64,000 nucleotides of DNA from Progne subis subis (Eukaryota; Chordata; Aves; Passeriformes; Hirundinidae). The notes beneath the pieces are model-generated. The model was not told the origin of the DNA. It ran no database searches and was given only the letters and a program-made list of their open reading frames with translations. The position numbers and the translations under genes were made by a program. The stretch covers positions 7,125,808-7,189,807 of the forward strand of contig JAKJHU010000039.1 in NCBI GenBank assembly GCA_022316685.1, in the 5' to 3' direction. Shown here one piece after another: positions 27,177-40,471 of this stretch (positions are counted from its first letter, which is position 1; each line of letters opens with the position of its first letter).

Positions 27177-28579
27177 AACCAAATAAGCCATGTATAAACC
27201 AAGTGGTATTTTCAGGCTCCTGAATACTACCTGCCAATGACATTCAATAAATCAAAAAAAGAACTTCTATGTAAGTTGTCCTTATATTAACAAGTAAATA
27301 AATGGTTGTATATTTAGCTTCTAGTAAAACCTCACTTACTTTAGTTAAGCTTTCTTAGTATTAAATAAGCACCACTGGGATACATTTTCCTGGGAACTAA
27401 ATATTACATGTGAAATGGTTTCAGTCAGTATCGCTTTTTGTTCATGTTTTCCATAAAATCTTAGTGTCTACAAATAATTTTTTTATTTTCTTCCTTTCTT
27501 TTAAGCTGTATTTTCATCTGACTGACACACCACCTGCTAAACAGAACACAAGCAGTATGGAATCCTTTATGGAGCTCCATAGCCAAGGTTGAGTCTTACA
27601 ATAGCAGGGATTCTACCTTTTTAAGAAGAGCATGATATATCCTCCTCTGAAGCAGCAGCATCAACTATGTGCTTTTTCTTCTCTTTGTAAAATGAAGAAC
27701 ATGCCCATCCTATAGCAATTATGACCAAGGGGCCAACTATCACGAAATGCTAAGCAAACCTTTAATTCCTAGCACAACATGACTATCATTTGCCTTAGAT
27801 GAACCACACATTTTCTTCTGTAACCAGTGGAAAATGTTAGTTATTTTTTAAGAGTGAATAGTTAGTGGAAAGCAGATTTGGTCTTCTATGCTCTGCAACA
27901 ATGGGAAGACTTTAAAAGACAAAATTTTTTTGAGTTTCTCTAGGAGTAGTTCCTTCCACCGGCCTCTGTAGGCAGCTAAAAATGAGCAAAATAACTATAT
28001 CACTTTTCACGTTGGTCCACAATACCAGATTATAATCTAAAATGCCTTTAAAATTGGCATAAAACTGGGAACCTCACTGCTGGAATCCCATAATCATCAT
28101 GTCATATGGGCACTGTGCTACTGTAGATGTAGATCAGATGTAAGATGGTTTGACTGCTCAGATAATTTCTCTCTGTAAGTTTATCATTCATCTAAACATA
28201 ATATTAACTGAATATTCTGGGATCAAAATGCTTAGTAATGAGCTAAGTATAGCAACCTGGGAATGATTTTACCTTCCAATGATTCATGCATTCTCCATTT
28301 TTCACTTGATCTGAATGTACTTTTTGTCTGGGAGGAATCAACCTCATTTATGAGGAGATAAACTGCTGGGAGTTTGAGTGAAAAGCAAGCAAAATTTGTT
28401 TAAAAGTGGAAATGGTGGAAAAGATAAGAAATAAACAAGTCTGACTAAGTCTTGATTGAAAGGTCCTGTCTAGTTTTGTTTGTTTTATATTCCATGAGTC
28501 TGAACACCAAGCAGAAAGAAGACCTAGTACAGTATCAGAGAATATAGTAGATGGAACTAATGGAGTTAAATTAAGAACG

Positions 28580-28830
28580 AGAAAATTTAAGATAAATATT
28601 TCCCATAGGAGTCAGATCTATTAGACTATATAATAATCTCCTAAGGGAAACAGTGAAAGCCTGGATCCCTTGAGACCATTAAATCTAGACCAGATGAAAA
28701 TGTGGGAGTAAGGGCTGCAAATGCACTGACAGAGCAGTAACCTAGCTCTGTCATTTGGCCACAGAATTTGTGTTGGGTGGGCAAAACTAGATTCAAAGAG
28801 GCAGGATCTACTCCAGCAGTCCCATAGAAA
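28580..28830 (+). repeat. CR1/L3-like LINE 3' fragment, degenerate
   Basis: ATAATCTCCTAAGGGAAACAG followed by GATCCCTTGAGACCATTAAA and TCTAGACCAGA resembles the 3' region of old CR1/L3 LINEs, which read roughly 'ctcccaagggaagtggtggaagc...tcccttgag...tttaaa...tagactgga'. No open reading frame of a reverse transcriptase remains. This is a memory-based match; the ends are approximate. Confidence 0.45.
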
Positions 28831-31800
28831 TTCATACTTCTGTAAAATCACCTCACCCCTTTCTTCTCTGTCACAGCTTCTGTCATCCCAGTATTAAACA
28901 AGCAATGGGTTTTTTCCCTTTGTTACATCTTAAACATGAATAACCCAGTCTTCCTCACATTAAATGTTTTATGTCCCTCAGTTTCTGTTTCTTACTCTTC
29001 ATTGTTTTTGTCATATTTTAGATAATTTAGCCAGGTTTTGAACGCATAATTTTAGATGTGGAGAAAAAGGATAGTTAGCCCTACTCTCCAGGATGCCTAT
29101 TTTGCAGATTAAGAAGATATAGAAGCTATTTTTGCAGATATTTTTTATTTCAAACTCAAATAAATTCTTCTATTGCCAGCTCTAATTTATTTTCTGTGTT
29201 TTACTATGTAAATTTCTCTTTGATTGTGTCTGTCCAAACATTTTTCATTGTCAAAAAAAAAGTTCACATGAGACTTCCCAAACTGAATCTCCATTTGTCT
29301 ATTATCAAGAGACAAGGGAAGAACACAGGCAGGAAATGGCATGGGTAAAATTACTATACAGTGAAACAATTGCTAAGTTGCCATAATCATGGTGAATTGC
29401 ACACATAGCCCACTGTATACATTTACCCTGAATCATTTCTTGCCTTCTTGGGATACTCAGAAAATAATCTGCAGAAACCAAAGTTTTCTAACTTGTTGTT
29501 CTGTCTTATCTTACATATTTCTAAGTACATCCCTTCCACCCAGAGACACACCATGCCCAAAAAAGTATTTAATCAAAATATTTCCAAGTTGGATTGTCCT
29601 GCCACATACAGAAAAAAATCCAACCAAGAGATAACAGCTTTCCAAACTAAAGATGTATTCATGGGACATAGCAGCCTTGGCAAATATGGAGTTACCAAGG
29701 AGAAAATAACTTATACATGTATATTATTTAAATGTTATTTAAATTTACTTACTATCAGACCAAAATTAAACCTCTGACATTAAATAACACTATATAGTTT
29801 TAGAACAAGTCTTGAAAGATTTTAGTTTCAGGGGAATATGAAGGAGATGTAATTTGTTTTATGTATGCACCAACAAAAGGTTTCATGCAATTTAAAGGTG
29901 AACTAAAATTCGTTCTTAGTAAAATATAGTTAATATATTAAGATCCCAGATTATTAACCCAATTTATTTGTAGAATTAAGAAAGTGGAAAAGTAAGTATC
30001 ATAGGAGATGCAAATAAGAATATTTACCAATCAGAAACCTCCACTCATTTCCTGGATTTTCTCTATTTATCCTGAATGCTTTGACATTGCAAACATCAAA
30101 ACACAGAGAGCAATTGTGTTACTTTTAGTACTTAAAATGGGAAGGATATTATGCCTCTGCATAACATAGCACAGAACCATCGCAGTGGTTGATAGATCTT
30201 GGCGGGTAAGTAAAGCAAACTTAAACATGGATGAAAGTGTGCTTGTTTGTCATTTGAGATGTTTGCATTATATTTTTTAATGATTTACAATCTCCAAATT
30301 TTATGAAAATAAATTTCATTTCATTTCCAAAAACAAGCTACTGACTACATCTATATTGATAATACCAGTATAACATACTAAATTTCAGGAAATTTCAGCC
30401 AATAGCAGGCATTTTAATAGATAAAAAAAATTACAGTTAACAGAGTTCCTACATAAGCATGATGCAGCTAATTAATAAAATAAACATTAATTTTAAATAA
30501 TTTTTAAAGGTGCTTCAAATGATAAATTTGTGTTAAGATTGTCCATGTTGGCAACAATGGCCAGGTTGTCATATATAAAGCTACAAAGATTCTAAGTCAC
30601 AACTTATGTGAAATATTTTTCACTGAAATTTTCTTATTAGATTGGTGCCGAGCATTTCACCATGGTGATTTGATTTCATTATATTATTATAGTCACTGAA
30701 TCCCCTGTATGCAAGTAATGTCTTCTGCAGGCCAAACACACAACAGACTGAGTGGAATCCCTTTCACCACTCAGACTGACAGTATATCTATTTTGGGATA
30801 CCTCAGGACCTAAAAGTTTTACAGCTTAGGATAGTGAAAATTGAGAGGGAGTGAACATTTGCAACACTGTCAAATCAAGGTACCCTGCCTTGTTCAGCTT
30901 TACCAAGTGGAAATGAATTTAAAAATTTCCCGAAGTCTGAATTCTAACTTTTTAAACCTCTAACATCATGCATTAAAAAAACCAAAATAACAGAACAGTA
31001 CATTTGTTCTTGAGGCACAGAGTATACACTATACTTTCATATATGTAGAATACAAGATTTCAAAATCCTCACAAGTGAGAGCATTCAGATTTTGAACATT
31101 ACCATTTCCCTTTTCCTTCAGTAGAAGAAGCAAAGCTATTTTAGGATGACATCCTATATAGGCTCTGCCTCTGGTTTAATGCCTTCTCTGCCCAGAGATG
31201 ACTGTGGCTGTCAGAACGAGAAAAGCTGGGGCAGTTCTCCGTGAAGCTAGCTAATAACCAATATGTTACAGGCAGGCCCAGCAGAGCTACATTTTATTAT
31301 GGGGCCCTATCCTCTTCCTGTGCAAAACTGTGTAAATCTGGGGCCTGGGGGTGGGGTAGCAAAGACTGTCCTGGGAAGGTTTGGACCAACCGAAAATCAA
31401 AGTAAATGTGGTGGTGGTGGTGCTGGTTTTTAATTTGCAACTGTACAAAGCACCTACACAAGGCTGGTATCTACAAATTTGAAAGGCAGACTAGAAAAGA
31501 AGTAGTACTCTTAAGAGCATTAAGTCTCTAGGAAAATTACAAAGAAACTACTTCTTGTGCTACAAGCTTGCACAAAATAAACCTCTGCAGTGGGACTATG
31601 TGTACATGAAGACAGTAAAAGGACATTCCCTTCCTTCATTAAAAACACGTATAGTATAGTAATAACAGATCCAAATCATAATAAATCTACTTCTGTGCTA
31701 CTAGGACTACAACCATGGCCCACTCTTTCTGCTTACAAAGAAAAGATTTGTTTTAGCTTTTCTTCATTGCATGATCTTATGGGAAACATATTTAGATCAA

Positions 31801-34512
31801 GTGCAGTATTTTTGTATTGGTCAGAACAGCAGTGCTGTTATTAGAAGGGTAATATACCTGGATTTTCTTTCTTATATACTGGCTTGGAATCTTCCATTGT
31901 CATTAAAAATGTTCTTTAAATTTGAAGAACAGTCCAAAGAGTTTAGAAACCTCTATTTGTCCCACAGGCAGCAAATTACATTCTCTGGATTCAGACTATA
32001 ATACAGGTAGAGTTAAACGTATTAAAATGACAGCAACATTTCCTACACTTTAACTCAAGAAACAGAAAAGTTTACATAGAGGTTATTTGGTTTACAGATT
32101 TTAAAAGATGAATAATAGTCAAAACTGACAATATACATGTATTCTGATTGTTTAAGTTTGCTGTCTTACTTCCTATTAAATCATTTTATTTGCCTGTGAA
32201 ATCTGCTGAGTTTAGTCTACATCTCTGATTAGTATGTTCTGCAGACGGCTTCCTATGGAAAAGGACATACACTCAGGAACCCATGCATACCTAAAATGCC
32301 TCTCAAGATAAAAAACACCATAAAATTTAAAAATTCAAACTAACAATAGGCTAAACAAATTCAAATCAAAATCATTAGAGAAACAAAATATAAGGCCACT
32401 CATGGTGCTCATTCTTTCGCACCATTATCCCGCAGAACGTATTCTATATTTTGAGGAAATTATCTCATATAGCTGCCATGCACATTGGAAATTCCCATAT
32501 AGCAAAAGTACCATACATAACTTAGCCATTTCAGAGGCTTTAATACCCTTAATAAAATTACCATTACCACTGCTACTACAAAGACAGATGGTAGATTAGC
32601 CCAAGGCATGTGTATTTAACCTTATTTTCAATAAGAATAGATATTTAATACTTCTCTAAACTGACATTTTTCAGAAAATGAGATTTTTCAGGGAGATGAG
32701 AATGATCTTTTTTCAGACATAGCAAACTGTCTACAAATAGACAATCAGGTATCATGAAATATCACTGAGGCATCATTACTTCTCCAACACAATTTCTTAA
32801 ATGTGAAAATACAATCTATTTTCTGTATGAAGGCATTTGTTGTTTACAGCTCGGAAAGTGCTGAGCCACGATATGGCCAGAAACATTTATAACAGAGACA
32901 GAAAAATTCTTATTTTGGTTCTCTTTGGATAATAAAACTCAAGCCTCCTGTATCTTAAGAAGAATTTGGTTCTGAATGGAGATGACATCTAAACTTTATG
33001 TACAGAAGGAAAAGAAACATGAGTGTGAATCAACTTATCTAATTTGTTTTGAAATACCAGAGATGCTTGATCTATGGTATTTTTACAAGTGACAAGTAAA
33101 GAAAATATGGTGACTGAGAAGGTTAATATAATGAACTGATTCTGGGCTAAAAAAGGATTTTAATGTGGCACAAACCTTGTGATTAAGCTGGAATAAATAT
33201 TACTGACAGGGATCTGAAAAGAAAACTAAGAAATTAGAATCCATGGAACTTATCAGTGAGCATATCCAAACCACGTTTTGTACTGCAATAGCTACATGCA
33301 ATGCTCAACACTTGTGGTTTTTACAGAACAATATTTGCTAATCTAGTTTCAGCTAAACAGAACATATATTTTTGCCCAAAAAAAAAGCCAAGAATCAAGG
33401 ACAGTCTTACTGGACAAAAATGGAAAAAATGCTTTACTGCTAATTCCAGATTTCTAAGACTTTACCTTAATTAGTTTTATTTCTACTGAAAAAATATTGT
33501 TTGCCAACATCTACTAATATTGCAAGAAGTATTTAAAAAGTTGCATCTAAATAAGAAAACAAAGTACTGTGTTAACAACAAAGGAAAAAGTGAAGACTAC
33601 AGAATTAAAAGTTCCAGGCCTAGGCAAATATAGGCAGACCTTTTGTCTAAAACTTTCCTCAGAAGTTCTTCACAGCAACTAGCTTGCTTACTTCCTTACT
33701 GTGCTAAAACAATGTCTCTTATTAGGCTATAGATAAAGTGAAATGTCTTGTTTAGCAAACTAAAATGGTCTAGAGATATATGGTGAATTCTTATTTGTCA
33801 AGCTGGTTGGAAGGTCTGCTTGGTTTCACAAGCACAGCAGTACCACCTAGACAGATGCTTTTAGCTCATAAGCTGCCTTCAGGATACTGTTTTAGATGAA
33901 AACTGATTTGCATACCACCAACTCTATGCTTAGAGTCTGCTAGTAGCTGATTTTGATCAGGGTGCCAATGGGCAAGAATCAGCATAACAGAAAAAGAGAG
34001 ATAGAAAAGATAAAGTGAATCAGAAACGATTTTTGGTAAGGTAAATGAAGCTATCTTTGCATTATGATCTGATTTTAACCTAATTGTTCAAAAAATTCAA
34101 AACCTGCATCATTTTTTCTCTACCAGGGCTGACTGAGATTGTGGAAAAGTAGATTTCTGCTGAAAAACATGCCTGTTTTATGAAAACGTATTGATGTTTT
34201 CGACATCTGCTGGCTTGGGTGGCTGCCTGCAGAGTGCCAGATGTTCAAGGGGTGGCTGCTCCATGTCAGCTCTTCCATATGAATGGGAAGCACACAGCTC
34301 CCAAATCAGTTTAACCAACATTACTGAGTTGTGAAGACCTGTAAAATTGAAAGAATCATTTCAGTCACTATTCCAGGGATCTCTGAGAGCATTTTCATTT
34401 ATAGATTTGTGCTTTGGTGTTATCTAAAATGAAGCATATAGCAACTTTTTTTCTGCAGAACAGCAGGGAGCTGGATTTCAAAATTTGCAAGAAAACTTCG
34501 CAAAGCTGAAGA

Positions 34513-34550
34513 TTTTGTCTATAGATTTTTGTCTATAGATTGTGTCTATT
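34513..34550 (+). repeat. Short imperfect tandem repeat, about 14-bp unit
   Basis: GTCTATAGAT occurs at 34517 and 34531, and a partial GTCTAT at 34544, in a T-rich context. Confidence 0.8.
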
Positions 34551-37500
34551 ACAGCACACATTCAAGATGTAGACTATCTTTCAATTTGTAGGAAAATTCA
34601 TACTCTTTAGCAAAATGTATGGTTTCTCATCATGGCAAAATCAATGGAATTTAAGTTGTAACTGTGATTTAAGAACAAAATTTCAATAGTATTACAGTTA
34701 ATAATTTTAATTGTGGTGTATTTGGGTATCAGGCTGGTGTGCACACACAATGCATTTAGTTATGAATTCCCTTGGTGACCCAGGAACTCCCCAGCTAGTC
34801 TCTGTGCAGATGAGATAATTAGGAAAAACAGACCAAATTGAGGAGAGGCTGCCTTCCACCTTCCCCACAGTGTGCTTTGCTGTTTCAGGAGCTGTCCAGG
34901 CAGGACCTTCAGATACTTACAGAGATGTCTCTGCAGGCAGCTCTTGGTGAGCCAAGAGCAATAGATAAACACTAATGTGTGCTTCAAAGTGTTGATTAAC
35001 ATCCTTGTGGACAGTACTTCCAGGCCAGGTATAAGAATTAACAAGAACAATTGTTTGGGGAATTGTACCAATTTAAGCTGATGTCACGCTATGACACTTG
35101 TAATAGAGACTTGCATTGCCATCCTGGTCAAGAGATCCGACTCTACACATGAGCATTACTTTATGCAAAGATTTTCATAAGTTGATGCTGTAGGTTTCTT
35201 GTGATGCCTTTTTTTTTCTTTTAAACACACTCTATGTGTCTGTGCCACAACATTTCTTAAAAATTCAAAGATGAAGAAAAGCAAGGCTGAGTGGGGAGAG
35301 ATTTTAAAATTCAAACCTTTATCAACAGTTTACATTGGAATCCTAAAGTGACAGCCTACAATTTTAAATACTCAAAAATTTGGAAGATATTCACAACCTT
35401 CTCCATGTCTCTCTGTAGAATTTTTCCCAACCAATGAAAAAGGGAACGAGTGCTTTTGTGTTTTCTTGTTCCTGTCATTTTCTTTTCTTAAATTTTGACA
35501 GAAGATATTTCATTTATAAATGCAAAATATTCTCCCTTTATGACACTAATCTTGTCATCACAACAAATGTATTTCAAAGAAAACAGCATCACAGTTCATG
35601 GAGTTGATAACTTGTGCCAAAGGCTAAGGATATGTCCCTACTAATTAAAAAAAAAACTTATCTACACCGAGTTTTCACTCATTCTATGATGAGAAAACCT
35701 GTGCCAATGAGGGAACAGTTATAAGATATGCTGGTGTAGATGCACTACATAGGAAACAACCAAGACATTTTCTTTGTTTTCCCAGCCAGTTTACTACCAG
35801 TGTCTGTATTATAAACCCATAAGTCTGGAACCTAATCTCATAAAATTCTGAGTCCTTTACTTCAGCATATCTTAGGTGAGTCTGACATGTATAACCTGAC
35901 TGGCAAAAGAAGAAAATGAGAAGTGTAAGTCCCTCATGCAAACCACGATCATCATGGCCCTTACAATGCTCAACTAAGGGAAATTTCAACAGTGAGCTTA
36001 ACATGAATTGAAGTTCATATACTTCTGTTTAAACACAGATTAGGATGTCTGACAGATAAAAGCCACTGAAAAGCTGACAACTTAGTTAATACGAATAACA
36101 ATCTTCCACGCTACAAAATGCTCTGTATTTTCTGCTGTGTAGAAAGTAGTATAACATACATTATCTGAAATCCAAGAAACAAAACTGAGTTATGTTTTTT
36201 CAGGTAATTCAGTGGGTTTTTCACTGGATATACATGCCATAAAATAATTATAATATTATCAAACAGAAACCGAAGCATTCTTTAGATATTTTACTTTTTC
36301 AGTAAAGTAAAAAAGAAAATCCCCAACTTGTTTCATAACATAATGAAGCATATGAGGATTTTCTTACCCCAGATACACAGAGAGTAGCTGGGAGCCTAAC
36401 TACTGACAGGGGAAAGTGAGGTTGTACAGGTGCCCACATACTCATTTATTCAGACTACCTGTAGCAATGATGGAGTTGCCTCTGAGCTACTATTCCACAT
36501 CCCAGTCTGATACAGATGGGTTTGGCCTCACCTCTCCAAGAACTACGTGGTGAAGTTGGAAGTAATTCTTTTGCATATGTACTACTGTGCTCCTCCCCAT
36601 GGAAGAAAGGGAAAAGAAACTGACTGTGAGAGTTACTTAGCCTGGTAATTGCCCTATTACCTGGAATATGTTTCTTTTTATACAGACAAGAGTGAAAATC
36701 GCGATTCTACTCATAAAAGCTACTCATCAAAAGTTCCATGTTGCAGAGTACAAAGAAAACAAATTGAAGTGACCAATGCCTTTTCTGAGGTCTGATTTCA
36801 CTACGTGCTCTGTGCCTTCGGAGCACCTGCAAATACAATGGGAATCATGTGACTGAGTATGTGCAAAAGGCAAGGCAGAAATCTGAAGTCTACCACTAAA
36901 CAAAAAATCTGCAACATAAGGAAATACGTGTCTTCGTACTGCATTTGATAGACCACCACAATAGGCACTTAATCCAGTGACTGCACAACGGCACTACTAC
37001 AACAGAAACGTTTAAGAGCAAAAGACACAAGAGCTTTCTATATAGCTGAAATCCCAAAGCAGTTTTCAGTTGGGTTTTAACTGTATATGTAGTTGATGTA
37101 TACATAATTAATTTAATAATGGTCACTCCACTATTACAGTAGGGATTAAGATGACATTTTTTCCTGTAATGCATCACGTGACTTCCCACGACAGTCAAAT
37201 CATTTTCTACCATAAGATTATCAGAGACTGGAAATGAGGCTGAGTTTTGGGAGTTGATAACCAGGTGTGGGCTCGGCTAATGTACTGTTTCATATAGCTG
37301 GGGTGTCCAGGTCATTGGCTCAGAGTAGTACTATCACCATATTTTCTTCCATTTCATACCAGTAAAACCCTAAGATTTTGGCAGAAAGAGAAGAAATTTC
37401 TTAGTTTAATTTTCTGTAGGGTTTTTTTTTTTTTTTCTTTTTCCTTTTACCAGCTGGAATAGCTTACCTATTAAAATACCTACCCATTAAACAGCATACA

Positions 37501-38000
37501 TTGAGCTCTATTTTCTACCTACAGTATAAAATCTGTATTAATTAAATGACCGAAGTGCACATCAAGAAAAATAATTGAAGCAACTATTTCAAATATTTTG
37601 TTTAAATGACACTGTGCTATGCCAGAACTGTGGGAAAGAGAATGAGGGTTCCTCACTAATAGCACTTTCATTAATGCTACAATGTAGTAAAAATTCTAGA
37701 ATGATCAGCAGAAAAAAATATATACTTTCTCCTCTTGTTGTTGTCCTTTTCTTTCAATTCAGACATAAATTCTGAATTGTAATGCAATTCTGCCTTTCAA
37801 TTTATTTTTTACAAAGTTATCAGTACACATTTTAAGTACAGAAAATAATTTGTAAGTATTTCCATTAAAATAAACTGCAATGCTGCAAATCTTACATTGA
37901 AATATAGATGCACACTAGTAATTAAAAAATAATAATCAAACAAAAAGCACAGCAGAACACTTCAATTACTGATAGCAATCATAGTATAATCTTGTCCTAC

Positions 38001-38123
38001 CAAGTGTGTCTCCAGGTACAGTTTAAGGCTGTCTGTCTCTGCTTTAGGAGGAGTCCAGTTCTCTGTCGTTTCCATGGCTTCATTTAACCAGTGAATGAAT
38101 TCATCCAGCTTGCTTACAAACCC
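38001..38123 (-). CDS. AKAP6: AKAP6 internal exon, start of spectrin-like repeats
   Basis: This 123-nt exon encodes 41 residues beginning GFVSKLDEF and ending YLETHL, phase 0 at both ends. It follows directly on the WEKIE that ends the large upstream exon. It is nearly identical to remembered mammalian AKAP6, including the run ETTENWTPPKAE. It opens the spectrin-like repeat region that binds nesprin-1alpha and places the scaffold on the outer nuclear membrane (established for mammalian mAKAP). The acceptor is a pyrimidine tract ending in GGTAAG before 38123. The donor is GTAGGA from 38000, weaker than the consensus GTAAGT. The reading frame runs on into the intron for some 13 more codons before a stop, so an unspliced transcript would truncate the protein here. 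Confidence 0.95.
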
Positions 38124-39705
38124 CTTACCATGTAAGAAAAAAGAGAGAACAGGTAGAGCACATTTGTTAGCAAAATAGTAATGTGAAAAATGTATACTCA
38201 ATTTTTATTTTTAGCCAAAAGAGTACTTTGCCTCTTACAGCCTAAAACTAACAAAGAAACAAAAAACAATTAGAGAGTGGTCTTCTGGTAACTGAGTAGC
38301 AGAACAGTGTTTCTGGGAATAATCCAATGTCATATTTTGGGACAAGACAATGTGGGATCCATGTGACTGTGATGAAATAGAGAAAACAGCAAAGTTTTAG
38401 AGAATATGAGGGAAATATATAAAAAGCTTCACAGAAATTTTAATGAAAATTGAGCTTAAGACCTTTCACAGGCAGACTAGGTATACTTATGAGCACTGAA
38501 TGTTGACAAAAGGACTGAACAAAAATGCATTAACAAGGTATACATAGCAGACCAAGAGAAGAAATTGCTTGTCAGAACTTAGGTGTTGTGATTTCTGTTT
38601 TGGTTGATAGCATGAGACTCCGATAGAGGAAATCAAACAGTAGATGAGGCAGAATATATAGCATTTAATATAAATATTGCTGATTGCATATGAGCCACAC
38701 AGATGGCGCTCTGGAGAAGACAGGAGCTCCTGCTTCTCAGGAGCACCATTTATTTCAAGATTAGTACCAATTATGTTGTCTGATTAAAAATAGTGCCCCT
38801 GAATTTACATGATTGGATGATTCTATAGGCACATACTGAGTACAGATAATTTTACCAAAGTCTTATCCACCACAAAGCAAGAGAGTAAATGGAATAAACT
38901 GACCATGATGCTTATAACCACCCTGAAAATTAACTCTGAAGAGGAATGTGATCTATTACAAGCGTTGTAAGACTAGATTAAGTTAGGTCTAATACTAGTT
39001 ATATTATTAGTCATTAGCTATGAATTTCCAGCATAGTGAGAATTTTAATTTCCAGATGGATGACAACTCAGTATATACACTCAGTACTTCAGTCTCACCA
39101 CTGTATTTATTAAATTATTTCTGCTCATTATTAGTCCATTCAGATAGCTACAAGCAAACTAAGCATAGATCTTTTTAACACCCCTGAGTGTCTCAGGAGC
39201 GCAAATCCTCTTCTCCAAAGTTGCCCATGAAACTTGAATTCTAAACAAAACAGAAAAAGAAATCCTAGGGGCAGGTGCACAGCTATGGTATTTAAAGCAC
39301 AATGATAATAACCTAGACCAAGCAGAACCACACTTCCTTGAAAATTCAAGGTAGGACAGTCATTTTGGTCCAGCACTCCCAAGAATCAGGGTCCAGCCAC
39401 CAACTCTTGGCTCCCAGTTGAAGCAGCAGGGCTTCTAAACCAAAGCTAGAGAGTGGCAGGAAGCTGCAGGGCATACTGCAGGCACAACAGCACCCACTTC
39501 AGCACTCTGAGGACCTTCATTTCTTTGTGTGAGTCCCCACAAGACCTCAGGATAAGGAGACTATTGCTACCTCTATTCATGGAATCCACTGTATATCAAA
39601 TCATTATAAGGAGGAAAACTGGTATTGTGCAGGTTTCATTGTAGGCTATTTTCCAGGATATTCCAGAAAGAGGGAAGAAAGGGGAAAGCAACCCAGTGGC
39701 TATGG

Positions 39706-40002
39706 TGACTGAAACAATGTGCCTTTATTCTGAGGCAAGTAATGAAGGCAACTACACCTGCTGTCTCCCAACAGCAAGCTCTCATACCACTATATACCAC
39801 GGGGGCTATATTCCCCCGTGTCAATCTACAGACAGGGGCAAGATATTCTCCTTGCTCCGTTGCTTACTTTCTTCCAGCTCACAGTGGAGCATAAGAGATG
39901 CGAGACTGGCAGAGGAGTTGGAGACGTGAGCTGAGGAGGAGAAGAGCGGGAGGAGTAAAGTCCTTCTTGTCCCTCCAATAAATCTCTGCCTGCATTTTAG
40001 CA
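39706..40002. mobile_element. Candidate LTR-like element, 297 bp
   Basis: The segment begins TGACTGAAAC and ends TTTTAGCA, with ATGG on both sides (39702-39705 and 40003-40006), a 4-bp duplication of the size made by class I (ERV1) elements. It contains AATAAA near each end in opposite orientations: plus strand at 39978-39983, and minus strand within GAATAAAGGCAC near 39723-39731. A perfect 8-bp inverted repeat, CACGGGGG with CCCCCGTG (about 39799-39822), lies in the middle. I do not recognise the family, and a 4-bp match can arise by chance. It could be another short repeat or unique sequence. Confidence 0.3.
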
Positions 40003-40036
40003 ATGGGCTGTCCTTGAGAGACAAGGTGATATGGTA

Positions 40037-40039
<3 letters not shown>

Positions 40040-40075
<36 letters not shown>
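40040..40075 (+). repeat. Poly(A) tract, A36
   Basis: Thirty-six consecutive A follow GGTAAGC. It could be a retroposed tail, with AATAAA at 39978-39983 some 57 bp upstream, but that spacing is long and no target duplication was found beside the tract. Confidence 0.8.
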
Positions 40076-40078
<3 letters not shown>

Positions 40079-40390
40079 CTCTCTTGTACATGTATCATGT
40101 ATTTTTACAGAGACAGACACTCAATGCCTCTATGCCTTCAAAAGGATGCTTGGAAATACTGAAGGCTTGCAGCAGTATAAAAAGCAACTATTAGCCACAA
40201 GAGTTCCTTCTGCCCTCTCATAAAACCTGCCGGTGTTATAATGTCTGCTACTTCACCCCTCACGGCCCAGGCCAGGTGGGCTGCAAGCCCCAGGGCAGAG
40301 CGGGGAATGCCTGGGGCTCTTCTGGAGGCCTGGACAAAAAAAACCCGCAAAGACAGTTTCCTACAGAATCACGATGAGACACATTACCTG

Positions 40391-40471
40391 AAAAAAAGAA
40401 AAAGAGAGAAGAAGGAAAAAAAAAAAAAAAAAAAAAAAAGAAAAAAAAAGAAGAAGAAAGAAAAAGAAAAA
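40391..40471. repeat. Purine-only (A/G) tract abutting the CpG island
   Basis: Eighty-one bases are all A or G, including an A24 run at 40416-40439, and stop exactly where the CpG island begins. Open frames across it encode only Lys/Arg/Glu or Phe/Ser runs and are not credible proteins. Confidence 0.85.

Larger units (their letters stand above)
22133..38000 (-). other. AKAP6: AKAP6 intron, about 15.9 kb
   Basis: The intron lies between the GTAGGA donor at 38000 and the acceptor at 22134-22133. It holds an ERVL-like solo LTR (24244-24845), a short GTT microsatellite beside it, a 13-bp triplication (27138-27176), a CR1/L3-like LINE relic (about 28580-28830) and a partial 14-bp duplication (34513-34550). 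I see no exon, RNA gene or conserved open frame in the rest. Confidence 0.85.

Noticed and set aside
34760..35071. 103-codon open frame on the minus strand
   Set aside because: Hydrophobic composition but no family similarity and no start or splice context; consistent with chance.
38715..38737. Near-perfect 23-bp palindrome around AGGAGCTCCT
   Set aside because: Isolated, with one mismatch pair and no associated element.
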